Of a DNA stretch of 64,000 nt, positions 36,713-45,781 are shown piece after piece. Positions within the stretch are counted from its first letter, which is position 1. Each line of letters begins with the position of its first letter. A program made the position numbers and the translations under genes. The notes under the pieces are model-generated. The model made no database searches and had not been told where the DNA came from. It saw only the letters and a program-made list of their open reading frames with translations. This stretch comes from Euryarchaeota archaeon UBA463 (GTDB lineage Archaea; Thermoplasmatota; Poseidoniia; Poseidoniales; Thalassarchaeaceae), in the NCBI GenBank assembly GCA_002501805.1, contig DAOI01000024.1, forward strand, positions 43,993-107,992, in the 5' to 3' direction.

Positions 36713-37582
36713 ATGCGATATATCATGCGTGGGGTACTCACAGTCCGACTCCTGAGTGTAATTGCTGTTTTTTCAATAATCTCAGGATACTGGCTTTCTA
36801 TCGATAGCCCCCCGACTTCGGAAGAAGAAGATGAGGAGGCCTTCTCTCAGCTAATTATGGCTGACTCCCCCGAGTCACAAGATGGAGATTCAGAAGATGG
36901 ACAAGGGTCAGGTTCAGGATACGATGACTCAGAAAGAGAAGCAGGATACTCTAGATCAGAATCAGATTTATCGAATAATTTGATTGTTGGGGGCGCCAGC
37001 ACCCTGGGGTCTCTATTGATGGGCTCAGCTTTGTTAGAATATGTCAGAGTAACTGTTCTGATGGCACTATTTTCGCCATTACTTGCCAATATAAAATCGA
37101 CGAGAGACGATTTACTGACTAGAGGTCGAATACTAGGATATCTAGAGGCGAATGCGGGAATTCATTTCTCAGCACTGAGGGATGCTTTAGGGCTGGCGAA
37201 CGGGGTCACGGCATATCATCTTCAGATATTGGAGTCAAAGAATCAGATTATCTCATGGAGAGATGGCAAATTAAGACGCTATGCAATCTCTTCACTATCT
37301 AGGGAGGAGATAGGGCGAATCAAGAATCCCATAGTCGGCACCAGGCTGGCTATACTGGACGTATTATCTGATTCTGGTTCATTGGGACTATCTGGAACTG
37401 AGATTAGGAAGAAGATTCTGATTTCTAGGCAACTACTGAGCCATCACCTATCAGAACTAAGGAAGGCCGACGTCATTGAGCCTTCATCAGAAAGGAAGAG
37501 GCCAAACTGGCGACTTTCAAGTATGGGTAAAGAGATTCTAGACAACTCAAGGAAGCTTTCAATATCTGAGGCGGCTAACTAA
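36713..37582 (+). CDS. Membrane-tethered transcriptional regulator with two winged-helix domains
   Basis: About 289 residues. An N-terminal membrane segment ([16 protein letters not shown], residues ~11-28) is followed by a ~60-residue acidic, Ser/Gly/Asp-rich region and a second hydrophobic hairpin (residues ~75-110). Two winged-helix domains follow. The first (residues ~120-195) has [23 protein letters not shown], an ArsR-like recognition helix; the second (~205-280) has [25 protein letters not shown]. Both DNA-binding domains would be on the cytoplasmic side, so the acidic loop could sense conditions outside. This architecture resembles archaeal membrane-bound wHTH proteins. The target genes are unknown. 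The csp gene follows on the same strand. Confidence 0.75.
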   Translation: MRYIMRGVLTVRLLSVIAVFSIISGYWLSIDSPPTSEEEDEEAFSQLIMADSPESQDGDSEDGQGSGSGYDDSEREAGYSRSESDLSNNLIVGGASTLGSLLMGSALLEYVRVTVLMALFSPLLANIKSTRDDLLTRGRILGYLEANAGIHFSALRDALGLANGVTAYHLQILESKNQIISWRDGKLRRYAISSLSREEIGRIKNPIVGTRLAILDVLSDSGSLGLSGTEIRKKILISRQLLSHHLSELRKADVIEPSSERKRPNWRLSSMGKEILDNSRKLSISEAAN

Positions 37583-37658
37583 CAATAGTGGATTATTGAC
37601 TTCAAAGGAGGTCATTGTTCAGTCCCATTCAAGTACTATGTCGAATCGCCAAGGCACA

Positions 37659-37850
37659 ATGGCAATAGGAACAGTAAAGTGGTTTAACTTCACGAAAGGG
37701 TTTGGATTCATCGAACAGGAAGAAGGTGACGATCTATTCGTACACAAGTCCCAAGTAGAGGGGCAGATAAGAGAGGGGGACTCGGTAGAGTTCGAAGTTG
37801 GAGAGGGCCCAAAGGGACCCAATGCAATCAATGTGAAAAAGACAGAGTGA
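37659..37850 (+). CDS. Cold-shock domain protein
   Basis: A 63-residue CSD protein from ATG 37659 with the nucleic-acid-binding motifs intact: [17 protein letters not shown] (RNP1 KGFGFI) and [10 protein letters not shown] (RNP2). Such proteins bind single-stranded RNA or DNA and melt RNA structure. The reading can be extended to 37638 or 37596, but the extra residues are not part of the fold. Cold-shock proteins are standard in bacteria and patchy in archaea; they are known in haloarchaea and in marine planktonic archaea. An AAGG sequence lies 5 nt upstream of the chosen ATG. Confidence 0.93.
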   Translation: MAIGTVKWFNFTKGFGFIEQEEGDDLFVHKSQVEGQIREGDSVEFEVGEGPKGPNAINVKKTE

Positions 37851-37921
37851 GTACAAATACTCCACATGCCTAGCAGTGCATCGTTTTCTTTGAAGCATCT
37901 ATGACGCAAGAAGCCAAGTTG

Positions 37922-37927
37922 CTTAAG
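37922..37927 (+). promoter_or_regulatory. TATA-like box for the 69-aa protein
   Basis: CTTAAG is centred 28 nt before the ATG at 37953. This is close to the leaderless spacing at other starts and argues that the small ORF is transcribed. Confidence 0.45.
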
Positions 37928-37952
37928 TCATAGATTCTGATGATGAATCTTC

Positions 37953-38162
37953 ATGGACCAGAACTTGGATCTACAGATCGCCGCCCTGATCTTCCTAGGC
38001 GGCACGCAGAACCTCGTCTCCGGTAGTGATCATGGAGGCGTTGAAACGATGAGTGACGATGAGGAGGTAGAAGCAGAGCCGAGAAATACAGCTAGGTTGA
38101 ACATAACCAACTTCCCCCTCGGAGAAACCATTCTCCCTACAGTACACAGAATGCTGTATTGA
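37953..38162 (+). CDS. Small acidic protein, 69 aa, function unknown
   Basis: A 69-residue reading frame with its own TATA-like box and no overlap with other genes. It has a short hydrophobic stretch near the N terminus (LQIAALIFLGG), an acidic centre (MSDDEEVEAEPR) and a C-terminal LPTVHRMLY. No family is recognised. Its position between the cold-shock gene and a lipoprotein gene, plus the promoter, supports a real gene, but coding potential alone would not. Confidence 0.5.
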   Translation: MDQNLDLQIAALIFLGGTQNLVSGSDHGGVETMSDDEEVEAEPRNTARLNITNFPLGETILPTVHRMLY

Positions 38163-38189
38163 TTTGTCAAGTCAATTTACCATTCTCTT

Positions 38190-38195
38190 GATATG
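38190..38195 (+). promoter_or_regulatory. TATA-like box for the beta-propeller lipoprotein
   Basis: GATATG is centred about 25 nt before the ATG at 38217, giving a leaderless-type promoter and favouring that ATG over the ATG at 38193. Confidence 0.42.
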
Positions 38196-38216
38196 TGGAA
38201 TCACGTTGCGACTATC

Positions 38217-40706
38217 ATGGACACAAAGAAGTACACTGCGGTATTGGTCCTCTCGCTGATGCTCAGCGCAGGTTGCCTTTCCGCAATCGAGGATATTGCT
38301 GAAATTGAGGAGGATGTCATTGACTCGGTCCTAGACTGGCTCGATAGTGAGTACCCCCATCTTGATCTCCCAGCTCGTGAGAGGACCTCCCCTGTGCTTG
38401 AGACCTATGGCCAGTGCGAACCCCTTCTGGCAGATCTGAAGGAATCAATATACAATGAGATGCTAGTCTCTCTAGACCAGCAATCATACTGGCACTGGGC
38501 AAGTCCCGCATGGCGTGGTGGAGTTGTCTTCGCTGAGGATGATGTGGCGATGATGGATGGTGCCCCTGAAGCCGAATCTGGATCTAATTCAGGAGCATCT
38601 ACAGATAGTGATTCGGGACGTGAGGGACAGTTTTCTGGAACTAACAACCAGGAGGATGGTGTCGACGAGGCCGACTTCCTGAAGACTGATGGATATCATA
38701 TCTACATGCTAAATGGAAACCTTCTGGTCATCATGGGAGTTCCCGAGTTTGGAGAACTCACACTGGAGTCCAATATCAGCATACAGGGTTCTCCGATACA
38801 GATGATGCTCGAGGGCGATAGACTTGTTATTGTGTCTTCTATCTATCACTGGAGCCTGCCTAATGACGATCCACTCAGGGAGCTGATGTCAGAAGAGGTC
38901 ACAGTAAGCTATCCCGGCGAGGAAGAGTACTCCTACACGTACACACGCGTTCAAAACCTAGTAAAGTACACTGTAGTTGACATCACTGACAGAAACGCTC
39001 CCGAAGTTGAGAGCGAACTCTACATCGAGGGGAACTACCACACCGCTAGACTAGTGGATGGAACAATGCGCTCTGTCACCCATCTATGGACTAATATCGA
39101 TGGACTAAGGACCTGGGTATATCTTCCAGATACATATTGGGAGACGGATAATGAAGAGGAGAAGATGAATATCTGGAACCAGAGTATGGGGGATACCATC
39201 GCCTCCAATCTTGAGATTATCGATGAACTGACTCTGGACGACTTCGCACCCCATGTATATGAGCTAGGTGAAGAGGGTCTTTTCCAGCACCCAACCACAT
39301 CCGATGATTGCGGTGAATACTCGGCCAGTGCAGATAGTGCGGGCCGTGGATTCAGTACAATTATGACCATCGAGCTACTCGGAGAGGAGCCTCAGATTCA
39401 ACTAGATCACATCACTTCATCATGGGCACACGTCTACGCCTCACAGGATGTCATGGTGCTAGCAGAACCAGCCAATGACTGGTGGTGGTTCTGGAGAAAC
39501 TTCGATTGGGATGACGCAACTAATATTCATGTCTTCGACATTAGCGACCCTTCTGAGACTACCTATCTCGCATCGGGAAGAGTTGATGGTACAGTCCAGG
39601 ATCAGTTTTCCATCTCGGAATTCAACGAAGTAATCCGTGTGGCCACTACAGAGGATGCTTGGGGTCGCTGGTGGCTAGAGGGTACTGATGAATGGACTGG
39701 CCCAACCAACAATGTATTCACTCTCGCAGTTGCAGAATGTATGATTCCAGAGGGATGCGATGAAGGAACCACCGAATTGGTACAAATCGGTCATGTCGGA
39801 GGTATTGCACCAGATGAGCGTATTTGGAGTGCTCGATTTGTTGGAAACAGAGCCTATCTCGTTACATTCGAGATTATTGATCCTCTGTGGGTAATCGACC
39901 TATCCGATCCAACCGACCCAGTAATACTAGGGGAACTTGAGGTCCCAGGTGTTTCCACTTACATACATCCTGTTGATTCAGACACGCTTCTGACAATCGG
40001 AATAGGCCCCGGGCCAGACGGGCTAGGACTAGACTGGTCCATGACTCAGGTATCACTTTTCGATGTCAGTGACCCGACTAGTCCCACATTGGCGGACTCA
40101 CTACAGCTGTCGCCCGCATACGAGGACGACTATTGTGACGAGTGGGGATGTGGTTGGTCGTGGTCACACTCAGAGGCCACATACGAGCACAAGGCATTCA
40201 CCTACTGGGCCCCAGAACAACTCCTCGCTGTCCCACTGTCCACATACAGGTACATCTACGAACAGATTGAGATTGATGACAGGATGTATACATACTCTGG
40301 ATATGAGTTTATTTCGACACTTGAACTGATCAATGTCGATGCAGAGAATGGAACACTATCCACTCATGGAATGGTAAATCACTCTGAGTTCTACAATGAT
40401 GACGGGCTATCTAGTTGGTGGAGTGGTTCGACTAGTATCCGCAGATCGATTTTCATGGGTGACTACATCTATGCCTTCTCTGCAGCAGGTGCCTCTGTTC
40501 ACAGGACTGGTGACCTCACTTCCATGGTTGAACTAGAGATTCCAGGCTATGAAAATCCAGCTATCTACTACTATGAGGTAGAAGGGGAAGTGGAGTCAGA
40601 AGACTCAGTTAATACAGATGATGACGAGGGAGAGTCCCAATCCTCATCAGGAGACAGCGAGACTCATCCGTGTAACGAACCAGATGCCGAAAACTGCGAT
40701 GATTAG
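38217..40706 (+). CDS. Secreted beta-propeller lipoprotein (Beta_propel family)
   Basis: About 829 residues. A signal peptide (AVLVLSLMLSAGC) ends at a cysteine that could be lipid-modified, though Ser instead of Leu at -3 is not a canonical lipobox. The segment EDGVDEADFLKTDGYHIYML is the strongest mark of the family of secreted archaeal and bacterial proteins with a C-terminal beta-propeller distantly related to WD-40 (COG4880). Repeated blade-like units with V-x-D-I-x-D and F-D-V/I-S-D-P follow, e.g. VVDITDRNAPEVE, FDISDPSE, IDLSDPTDPV and FDVSDPTSP. The C terminus is acidic, with TDDDEGESQSSS. It would be anchored outside the cell. Its partner is unknown; binding or scaffold roles are typical. 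Confidence 0.87.
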   Translation: MDTKKYTAVLVLSLMLSAGCLSAIEDIAEIEEDVIDSVLDWLDSEYPHLDLPARERTSPVLETYGQCEPLLADLKESIYNEMLVSLDQQSYWHWASPAWRGGVVFAEDDVAMMDGAPEAESGSNSGASTDSDSGREGQFSGTNNQEDGVDEADFLKTDGYHIYMLNGNLLVIMGVPEFGELTLESNISIQGSPIQMMLEGDRLVIVSSIYHWSLPNDDPLRELMSEEVTVSYPGEEEYSYTYTRVQNLVKYTVVDITDRNAPEVESELYIEGNYHTARLVDGTMRSVTHLWTNIDGLRTWVYLPDTYWETDNEEEKMNIWNQSMGDTIASNLEIIDELTLDDFAPHVYELGEEGLFQHPTTSDDCGEYSASADSAGRGFSTIMTIELLGEEPQIQLDHITSSWAHVYASQDVMVLAEPANDWWWFWRNFDWDDATNIHVFDISDPSETTYLASGRVDGTVQDQFSISEFNEVIRVATTEDAWGRWWLEGTDEWTGPTNNVFTLAVAECMIPEGCDEGTTELVQIGHVGGIAPDERIWSARFVGNRAYLVTFEIIDPLWVIDLSDPTDPVILGELEVPGVSTYIHPVDSDTLLTIGIGPGPDGLGLDWSMTQVSLFDVSDPTSPTLADSLQLSPAYEDDYCDEWGCGWSWSHSEATYEHKAFTYWAPEQLLAVPLSTYRYIYEQIEIDDRMYTYSGYEFISTLELINVDAENGTLSTHGMVNHSEFYNDDGLSSWWSGSTSIRRSIFMGDYIYAFSAAGASVHRTGDLTSMVELEIPGYENPAIYYYEVEGEVESEDSVNTDDDEGESQSSSGDSETHPCNEPDAENCDD

Positions 40707-40725
40707 TATAACTCCTCATCACTTG

Positions 40726-42078
40726 TCATTCAAACCTAAGAGCTCTTCCAGCAGAACCAGGAAGGGCCATGGGCATCCCTCTAAGCGCTCCACCTACTTC
40801 GCGTCTGTGCACTACTACCCCATCAACGATGGTGTACACAGGCCAGCCAGTTAGCTCCCTACCTGCGTATGGTGTCCAACCTACTTTCGTCCAAGTATCA
40901 GAGTCGTTGATGACTCGTCGTGTTTCCAAGTCCACGAGAGTCAGGTCGCCATCATACCCCTCAATCAGTGAGCCCTTATTTTTCATGCCGTAGACTCTAG
41001 CAGGCCCCGCACACATCCAATTTACAACATCACCAACACTGCACTTGCCATCCATTGCGTGAGTCAACATAACTGGTAGGGAGGTCTCAACCCCAGGCAT
41101 TCCCGCTGGAGCCTGCGGATATCCTACTGATTTTGCCTCCAAGGTATGCGGAGCATGATCAGTAACGACACAATCAATTGTACCATCTTTCAGCCTCTTC
41201 CAAAGAGCATCCCTGTCCTCAGTATATCGAATCGGGGGATTCATTAGAGCCCGAACTCCCAAATCTTCAACATCATCTTGGTCGAAAGTAAGGTGTTGAG
41301 TACACACTTCGGTGGTAATCAGGTTTCCTTTATTCAAGGATAGCCAATCAGCTTCAGCACCACTGGTTAGGTGAACTATGTGGAGCCTATGGTTGTGATC
41401 CTTAGCAAGTGCAGAGGCTCTCTTTGTCGCGATAAGCGCGCACTCAACGTCTCTGCACTCAGCATGTGCCGCGATGTCTTTCCTGTGGGAGAATTGAGGA
41501 ATTCTGGATTGAAGCCTTTTCTCATCTTCAGCATGAGTGGCGATAACCCCTCCGGTATTTGCGAAAATATCCTCAAGATGCCTTTGTTCGTGAACCAATA
41601 AATCACCAGTACTGCTTCCCATGAAAATCTTGATGCCACAAACTCCCTCCATTCCTTCTACACTTTGTAAATCAGCGGTATTGTTCGCAGTCGCCCCAAT
41701 GAAGAAGCCATGATGAGTCACAGCTTTCTTCGAAGCCAAGGACAGCTTCTCTTTCAATGCAGTTCGATTGATAGCGTTTGGAAGTGTATTAGGCATATCA
41801 AGAAATGAGGTAATGCCCCCAGAAGCAGCGGCTCTACTTCCACTTTCCAAATCCTCTTTCTCGGGATGCCCGGGATCCCTAAAGTGCACATGAGGATCAA
41901 TAGCTCCAGGGAGTAGGTGTAATCCGTTCCCATCAATAACTATCTCTCCAAAAACAGGATCAATAACTCCATTGGGGGCAATAGTTGTGATTATCCCATC
42001 GACAACACGCAAATCTCCTTGGACAATTCCATTAGGAAGGGCCATCATCGAATTTTGGATTAGAAGGCCCCCGCTCAT
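40726..42078 (-). CDS. pyrC: Dihydroorotase, class I
   Basis: About 450 residues; it catalyses the reversible cyclisation of N-carbamoyl-aspartate to dihydroorotate, step three of pyrimidine synthesis. Zinc-binding motifs are visible: GAIDPHVHFRDPG (two metal His), CGIKIFMGSSTGDL with the Lys expected to be carboxylated, ATHAEDE, HIVHLTSG and VVTDHAPHTLEAK with the catalytic Asp. Length and the KIFMGS form place it in the class I (amidohydrolase) group. ATG 42078 is chosen because a GGTGAT-type ribosome-binding sequence lies just upstream. It is divergent from the initiator tRNA. Confidence 0.95.
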   Translation of the reverse strand: MSGGLLIQNSMMALPNGIVQGDLRVVDGIITTIAPNGVIDPVFGEIVIDGNGLHLLPGAIDPHVHFRDPGHPEKEDLESGSRAAASGGITSFLDMPNTLPNAINRTALKEKLSLASKKAVTHHGFFIGATANNTADLQSVEGMEGVCGIKIFMGSSTGDLLVHEQRHLEDIFANTGGVIATHAEDEKRLQSRIPQFSHRKDIAAHAECRDVECALIATKRASALAKDHNHRLHIVHLTSGAEADWLSLNKGNLITTEVCTQHLTFDQDDVEDLGVRALMNPPIRYTEDRDALWKRLKDGTIDCVVTDHAPHTLEAKSVGYPQAPAGMPGVETSLPVMLTHAMDGKCSVGDVVNWMCAGPARVYGMKNKGSLIEGYDGDLTLVDLETRRVINDSDTWTKVGWTPYAGRELTGWPVYTIVDGVVVHRREVGGALRGMPMALPGSAGRALRFE

Positions 42079-42081
42079 CAC

Positions 42082-42097
42082 ATCACCACCTTCTCCT
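42082..42097 (-). promoter_or_regulatory. Shine-Dalgarno region of pyrC
   Basis: On the minus strand this reads AGGAG-AAGGTGGTGAT, ending 3 nt before ATG 42078. GGTGAT matches the expected 16S 3' end, so pyrC appears to have a leader, unlike the leaderless genes. A GTG at 42081 directly abuts it and is less likely. Confidence 0.45.
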
Positions 42098-42154
42098 AGG
42101 GACGCTACCTCATCACCATTGCCATGATAAAATATCAGGGCATGAGGTTGTGTT

Positions 42155-42162
42155 CATATATT
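42155..42162 (+). promoter_or_regulatory. TATA box of the tRNA-iMet gene
   Basis: CATATATT lies 20-27 nt before the tRNA 5' end. The context TGTTCATATA also occurs at 42354-42363 before radA, so the two share a promoter-like sequence. Confidence 0.5.
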
Positions 42163-42181
42163 CCCAGTGCGCCGGAATAGC

Positions 42182-42256
42182 AACGGGTTGGAGTAGTCAG
42201 GTTATCTCGTCGGGCTCATAACCCGGAGATCGGTGGTTCAAATCCACCACCCGTTA
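42182..42256 (+). tRNA. Initiator tRNA-Met (CAT)
   Basis: The sequence folds as a complete cloverleaf. The 7-bp acceptor stem pairs AACGGGT with ACCCGTT. The D stem is GAG/CTC. The anticodon stem is TCGGG/CCCGG around the loop CTCATAA, with anticodon CAT. The T stem is GGTGG/CCACC with loop TTCAAAT. Two features identify the initiator form: the A1:U72 pair typical of archaeal and eukaryotic initiators, and three stacked G:C pairs (GGG/CCC) closing the anticodon stem. A discriminator A is followed by an encoded CCA at 42257-42259. No intron interrupts the anticodon loop. Confidence 0.95.
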
Positions 42257-42275
42257 CCAAAAACTAAATCTAAAC

Positions 42276-42329
42276 TGAAAGTGAAAAAACGATATACTGT
42301 AAGCAAATTAGTATTGATAATCACTTTCA
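42276..42329. repeat. 9-bp inverted repeat upstream of radA
   Basis: TGAAAGTGA at 42276-42284 and its exact complement TCACTTTCA at 42321-42329 are separated by 36 nt of AT-rich sequence, 28 nt before the radA TATA box. The spacing is about four helical turns, which would suit a dimeric protein or looping. No known operator is recognised. Confidence 0.45.
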
Positions 42330-42356
42330 AATAGCAAACACACCCAATCGTTTGTT

Positions 42357-42362
42357 CATATA
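42357..42362 (+). promoter_or_regulatory. TATA box of radA
   Basis: CATATA lies about 38 nt before the ATG at 42400. With transcription starting near 42385 the mRNA would carry a ~15-nt leader, consistent with the AGGTGAG ribosome-binding sequence at 42390-42396. Confidence 0.5.
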
Positions 42363-42399
42363 CTTCCGACTATCAGTCAGCATCATACAAGGTGAGAAA

Positions 42400-43401
42400 A
42401 TGGATGAAAAGACAGCAAGTGAAAAGGTCGAAGAAGAGGAACTGGTAATTGATGTGGATGAGCCACAAGCAACTATAGAAGATCTCCCAGGCGTGGGTCC
42501 GGCCACAGCTGAAAAGCTTAGAGACGCTGGATTTGACGACTTACTCGCTATAGCTGTAATGAGTCCCTCCGAACTTGGCGAACAGGCTGAGCTAGGAGAG
42601 GCGGTTTCAGCGAAAATAATCGCTGGAGCAAAGAAACTCGCGAACATTGGAGGATTCATCAGTGGAGTTGCATTATTAGACAAGAGAAGCAAGGTCATGA
42701 AGCTCACTTCCTCAACCTCTGCTCTAGATGAGCTTTTAGGAGGAGGATTCGAAACACAGTCAATAGTCGAAGTATATGGTGAGTTTGGCAGTGGTAAGAC
42801 CCAGGTTGGCCACCAGCTCGCTGTTAATTGCGTCCTTCCAACAGAGCAAGGAGGATTTGGTGGAGAGGTTTTCTACATTGACACAGAGGATACTTTCAGG
42901 CCAGAAAGGATTACCCAGATGGCAGAAGGAATGGGACTGGATCCTTCAGAGGTATTAGAGAGAATACATGTAGCCAGAGCATACAACTCAGCGCATCAAA
43001 TGCTTCTAGTAGACGAAATACAGAGAATGGGAAGAAGCATAGATGTCAGACTTATCATCGTAGACTCACTCACTAGTCACTTCAGAGCTGAGTATCTCGG
43101 CAGAGGGATGCTCGCTGCTAGACAGCAGAAGCTCAATCGCCATCTTAAGGATTTGAAAAAGCTAGCCGACGTAAACAACGCTCTAGTTTTGGTCACCAAT
43201 CAAGTACACTCCAAGCCAGATGCCATGTGGGGAGATCCCACCAAGCCAATAGGTGGCCATATAGTAGGCCACGCAAGTACATTCCGCCTGTACCTTAGGA
43301 AGTCCAAGGGGGGCCGTAGAATTGCTCGCCTGGTAGACAGTCCTAACCTGCCTGATGGGGAGGCGGTCTTCAACGTGACAAGCGAGGGTCTGCGGGATTG
43401 A
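42400..43401 (+). CDS. radA: DNA repair and recombination protein RadA
   Basis: The archaeal RecA/Rad51 recombinase, which forms filaments on single-stranded DNA and catalyses strand exchange. From ATG 42400 it has 333 residues. An acidic N-terminal stretch is followed by a helix-hairpin-helix ([13 protein letters not shown], 28-40), the linker polymerisation region, Walker A GEFGSGKT (127-134) and Walker [13 protein letters not shown]. The L2-type loop [23 protein letters not shown] is well conserved (here named for its position only). The ATG at 42352 would add 16 residues that do not fit the family; the AGGTGAG before 42400 supports the shorter form. Confidence 0.97.
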   Translation: MDEKTASEKVEEEELVIDVDEPQATIEDLPGVGPATAEKLRDAGFDDLLAIAVMSPSELGEQAELGEAVSAKIIAGAKKLANIGGFISGVALLDKRSKVMKLTSSTSALDELLGGGFETQSIVEVYGEFGSGKTQVGHQLAVNCVLPTEQGGFGGEVFYIDTEDTFRPERITQMAEGMGLDPSEVLERIHVARAYNSAHQMLLVDEIQRMGRSIDVRLIIVDSLTSHFRAEYLGRGMLAARQQKLNRHLKDLKKLADVNNALVLVTNQVHSKPDAMWGDPTKPIGGHIVGHASTFRLYLRKSKGGRRIARLVDSPNLPDGEAVFNVTSEGLRD

Positions 43402-43415
43402 TCACCCGCGGACCC
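43386..43415 (+). terminator. GC-rich hairpin spanning the radA stop codon
   Basis: GGGTCTGCGGG at 43386-43396 pairs with CCCGCGGACCC at 43405-43415 through 11 positions with a single G-U wobble, around the loop ATTGATCA. The radA TGA lies in the loop. It sits between the convergent radA and pepF genes, suggesting transcript termination or 3'-end protection, but there is no T-run after it, so it is not a classical intrinsic terminator. Confidence 0.5.
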
Positions 43416-43425
43416 CGTGTCCGAA

Positions 43426-45153
43426 TCAGCTCAGCTCAGACATAGCAGTTCTGACTTCCTGAATCAATGAGCTCAAATGCTGCTCACCAAATCCTAATTT
43501 AATATCAGCCGCAGTGAATAGCTCTGGAAGTGTTTTGGTATTACCAAGCCTCATTGCATTTGAGTAATCGGTAAGCGCTTTTTGCTGATCTTTCCTTTGA
43601 GTCCTCCATAGTTGTAAAGCACCTAGCTGAGCAATTCCATACTCGACATAGTAGAATGGTACTCCGAATAGATGTCCTTGCTGTTGCCATGAGACATCTC
43701 TGAATATTGAGTACTCATCCCAATCCATCTTCGAGCCAAATTTATCTCTAATTGAGTTCCAGACACTTGCTCGCTCCTCCCTGGTATGTTCAGGATTTGA
43801 GTAAATCCAATGTTGGAATGAATCAATTGTTGCTATCCATGGTAGAAGAAATATCACTCCTTCCAAGTGCCCAATTCTGGCTCTATCTGCATCATCTGCA
43901 TCATAGAACTCTCCCCACTGATCCTGCGTCATCAGTTCCATGGACATCGAAGCCACTTCAGCGAACTCTATCGGATACCCCCTCTCTCCAATTAACTCAA
44001 GATGACTACAATATATTGAGTGAAAGGCATGACCTGCCTCGTGTATCATCGTCTCTAGATCTCCTTGTAGGCCTGCGGCATTCATGAAGATAAATGGTAC
44101 CCTACTCTTCTGTAGATAGTACTGGTAACCTCCAGGGGCCTTTCCTTTGCGTGTATCCAGATCTAGCGTATCCATCTCCACAAGCATATCGAATTTCTCT
44201 CCTAAGTCATTGGACATATTGTGAAACAGTGTCGAGAGCTTTTCCACCATTTCATTTACATTTTCGAAAGGCCTTAATGGCGCGCGACCATGTAAATCAG
44301 GACCCACGCCCGTCTTCTCATTCACATCCCATGGCTTGAGACTACCCAGTTCTAGAGAACCGACTCTTTCAGAATTTATTTCACGCATTAACGGCACGCA
44401 TACTGCTTCTATGGCATCATGGAATTCTAAACAGTCTTCTTTACTGTAGTCAAATCTTTCCATTGCCCTAAACATATAGTCTGTATATGTCTCAAAACCT
44501 GCATTTATTGCAATTTTGTGCCTTAGAGATACCAGCTCATCAAAAATTTCAGAGAGCCTTTCTTCGTCTTGCATTCTTCTATTGACTACAGCCTTCCAAG
44601 CTCCCTCTCTGATTGATCTATCATTTGACTCTAAGTATCTCCTCATTTCTGGGAGGGTATACTCATTACCATCGAATTCCACGGTCATAGCCCCGTTTAT
44701 TGTTTGCGACTCAGTAACTAACCTAGTCTGCTCTACTCCCAAAGGAATATTCTCTTTCCTGAAAATATCAATATCATTTTTCATTGATCTAATCATCAAA
44801 TCATACCTCGCTGGAAGATTGCCCACTGCCTCATGCTCTACCAATCTACGATTTAGCGAATCAGAGAACTCTGAGAGCTTGGGTCTAATATTTTCTACAA
44901 AATCTAGGAAAGAAGACCTCTTTTTCTCATTCTCAGTGTCACAAGTCATTGCAATGTATAGTAGAGCTCCCTTTTCTGAGATATGTTCAGATAGCTCAGA
45001 TGCATCTCTAATTATTCCTTCAATACACTTTGAACATGAAATTTTCCTGTTCAGTAACTCATCCACATAGGGATTTATTTCATCCCAAACACTAGGATCG
45101 AAGTCATCATCTACAAATGATTGAGTTCCCCTTTCTGCTACGTCATTGCTCAT
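43426..45153 (-). CDS. pepF: Oligoendopeptidase F-like M3 metallopeptidase
   Basis: A 575-residue cytoplasmic peptidase that degrades short peptides taken up or released by the proteasome. The zinc motif HEAGHAFHSIY is near residues 375-385, with the third ligand in the EFAEVASM segment ~25 residues later. The surrounding helices match M3B oligoendopeptidase F. No signal peptide is present. A peptidase of this type fits the secreted subtilases elsewhere in the window, completing protein use from outside the cell to amino acids. Confidence 0.93.
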   Translation of the reverse strand: MSNDVAERGTQSFVDDDFDPSVWDEINPYVDELLNRKISCSKCIEGIIRDASELSEHISEKGALLYIAMTCDTENEKKRSSFLDFVENIRPKLSEFSDSLNRRLVEHEAVGNLPARYDLMIRSMKNDIDIFRKENIPLGVEQTRLVTESQTINGAMTVEFDGNEYTLPEMRRYLESNDRSIREGAWKAVVNRRMQDEERLSEIFDELVSLRHKIAINAGFETYTDYMFRAMERFDYSKEDCLEFHDAIEAVCVPLMREINSERVGSLELGSLKPWDVNEKTGVGPDLHGRAPLRPFENVNEMVEKLSTLFHNMSNDLGEKFDMLVEMDTLDLDTRKGKAPGGYQYYLQKSRVPFIFMNAAGLQGDLETMIHEAGHAFHSIYCSHLELIGERGYPIEFAEVASMSMELMTQDQWGEFYDADDADRARIGHLEGVIFLLPWIATIDSFQHWIYSNPEHTREERASVWNSIRDKFGSKMDWDEYSIFRDVSWQQQGHLFGVPFYYVEYGIAQLGALQLWRTQRKDQQKALTDYSNAMRLGNTKTLPELFTAADIKLGFGEQHLSSLIQEVRTAMSELS

Positions 45154-45196
45154 ATTCTTCCCATTGGGTCAATGGATATTATCCTGACTATTATTA

Positions 45197-45757
45197 CTAG
45201 AAATCACTCATCGAGGCATGGAGTAGAAATGACTGCTCAATCATCTCAGGATTCACTTCTACTCCCTCTTCTAAAAAACCAATCTTCTCCAGACCTTCTA
45301 TTGTCGGAAAAGGCCTCCTAGCGATCAAGCTCGCCCCGACTATCTCCATTAGGCGCTCTGCGTCATTGCTATAATTATTGTATTCATCTATGGGAAGAGA
45401 TGTCTCTCCAATCCCTCCACTGGTATCTATCTCAGGTAGCCTTACCAACCATGCCTTTGTATCTCCTTTCGAAACCCCAGATCTGTCTATCGCAGTCCTA
45501 ATCTGCCTTGTTCCAGATATAATTCTGAGAAATTCCGCTCCCGGATCCCTTGCAACCATCTTCCCCTGTTCCTCATTACTCCTCGACTTATGCCACGCGG
45601 ACCAAAGATGGACCTCACTAGCAGCCACTTCATAGGAGATCAAACTCCATCTACTGTCCAGTCGCCACTCCTCGATTTCTGAGATGAGCTCGGGGACATT
45701 ATCCACAGGAGTCGAGAATCTTAACCCCCACGCTGGAAACCATGGAACACCACTCAT
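45197..45757 (-). CDS. cgi121: Cgi121-like KEOPS complex subunit
   Basis: A 186-residue protein whose central part looks like archaeal Cgi121. It has an E-x-Q-x-x-x-M-V region, then the conserved DPGAEFLRIISGTRQIRTAI helix (ISGTRQI is the family's L-x-x-S-G-x-R-Q-I mark) and KAWLVRLPE. Cgi121 binds tRNA in the KEOPS complex, which makes the threonylcarbamoyladenosine at A37 of ANN-decoding tRNAs. Its position 24 nt downstream of hel308 on the same strand is a second line of evidence, because cgi121 and hel308 are neighbours in many archaea. Other KEOPS genes are not in the window. Confidence 0.72.
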   Translation of the reverse strand: MSGVPWFPAWGLRFSTPVDNVPELISEIEEWRLDSRWSLISYEVAASEVHLWSAWHKSRSNEEQGKMVARDPGAEFLRIISGTRQIRTAIDRSGVSKGDTKAWLVRLPEIDTSGGIGETSLPIDEYNNYSNDAERLMEIVGASLIARRPFPTIEGLEKIGFLEEGVEVNPEMIEQSFLLHASMSDF

Positions 45758-45781
45758 TCAGTATCCTCTGGTGACAGGGGT

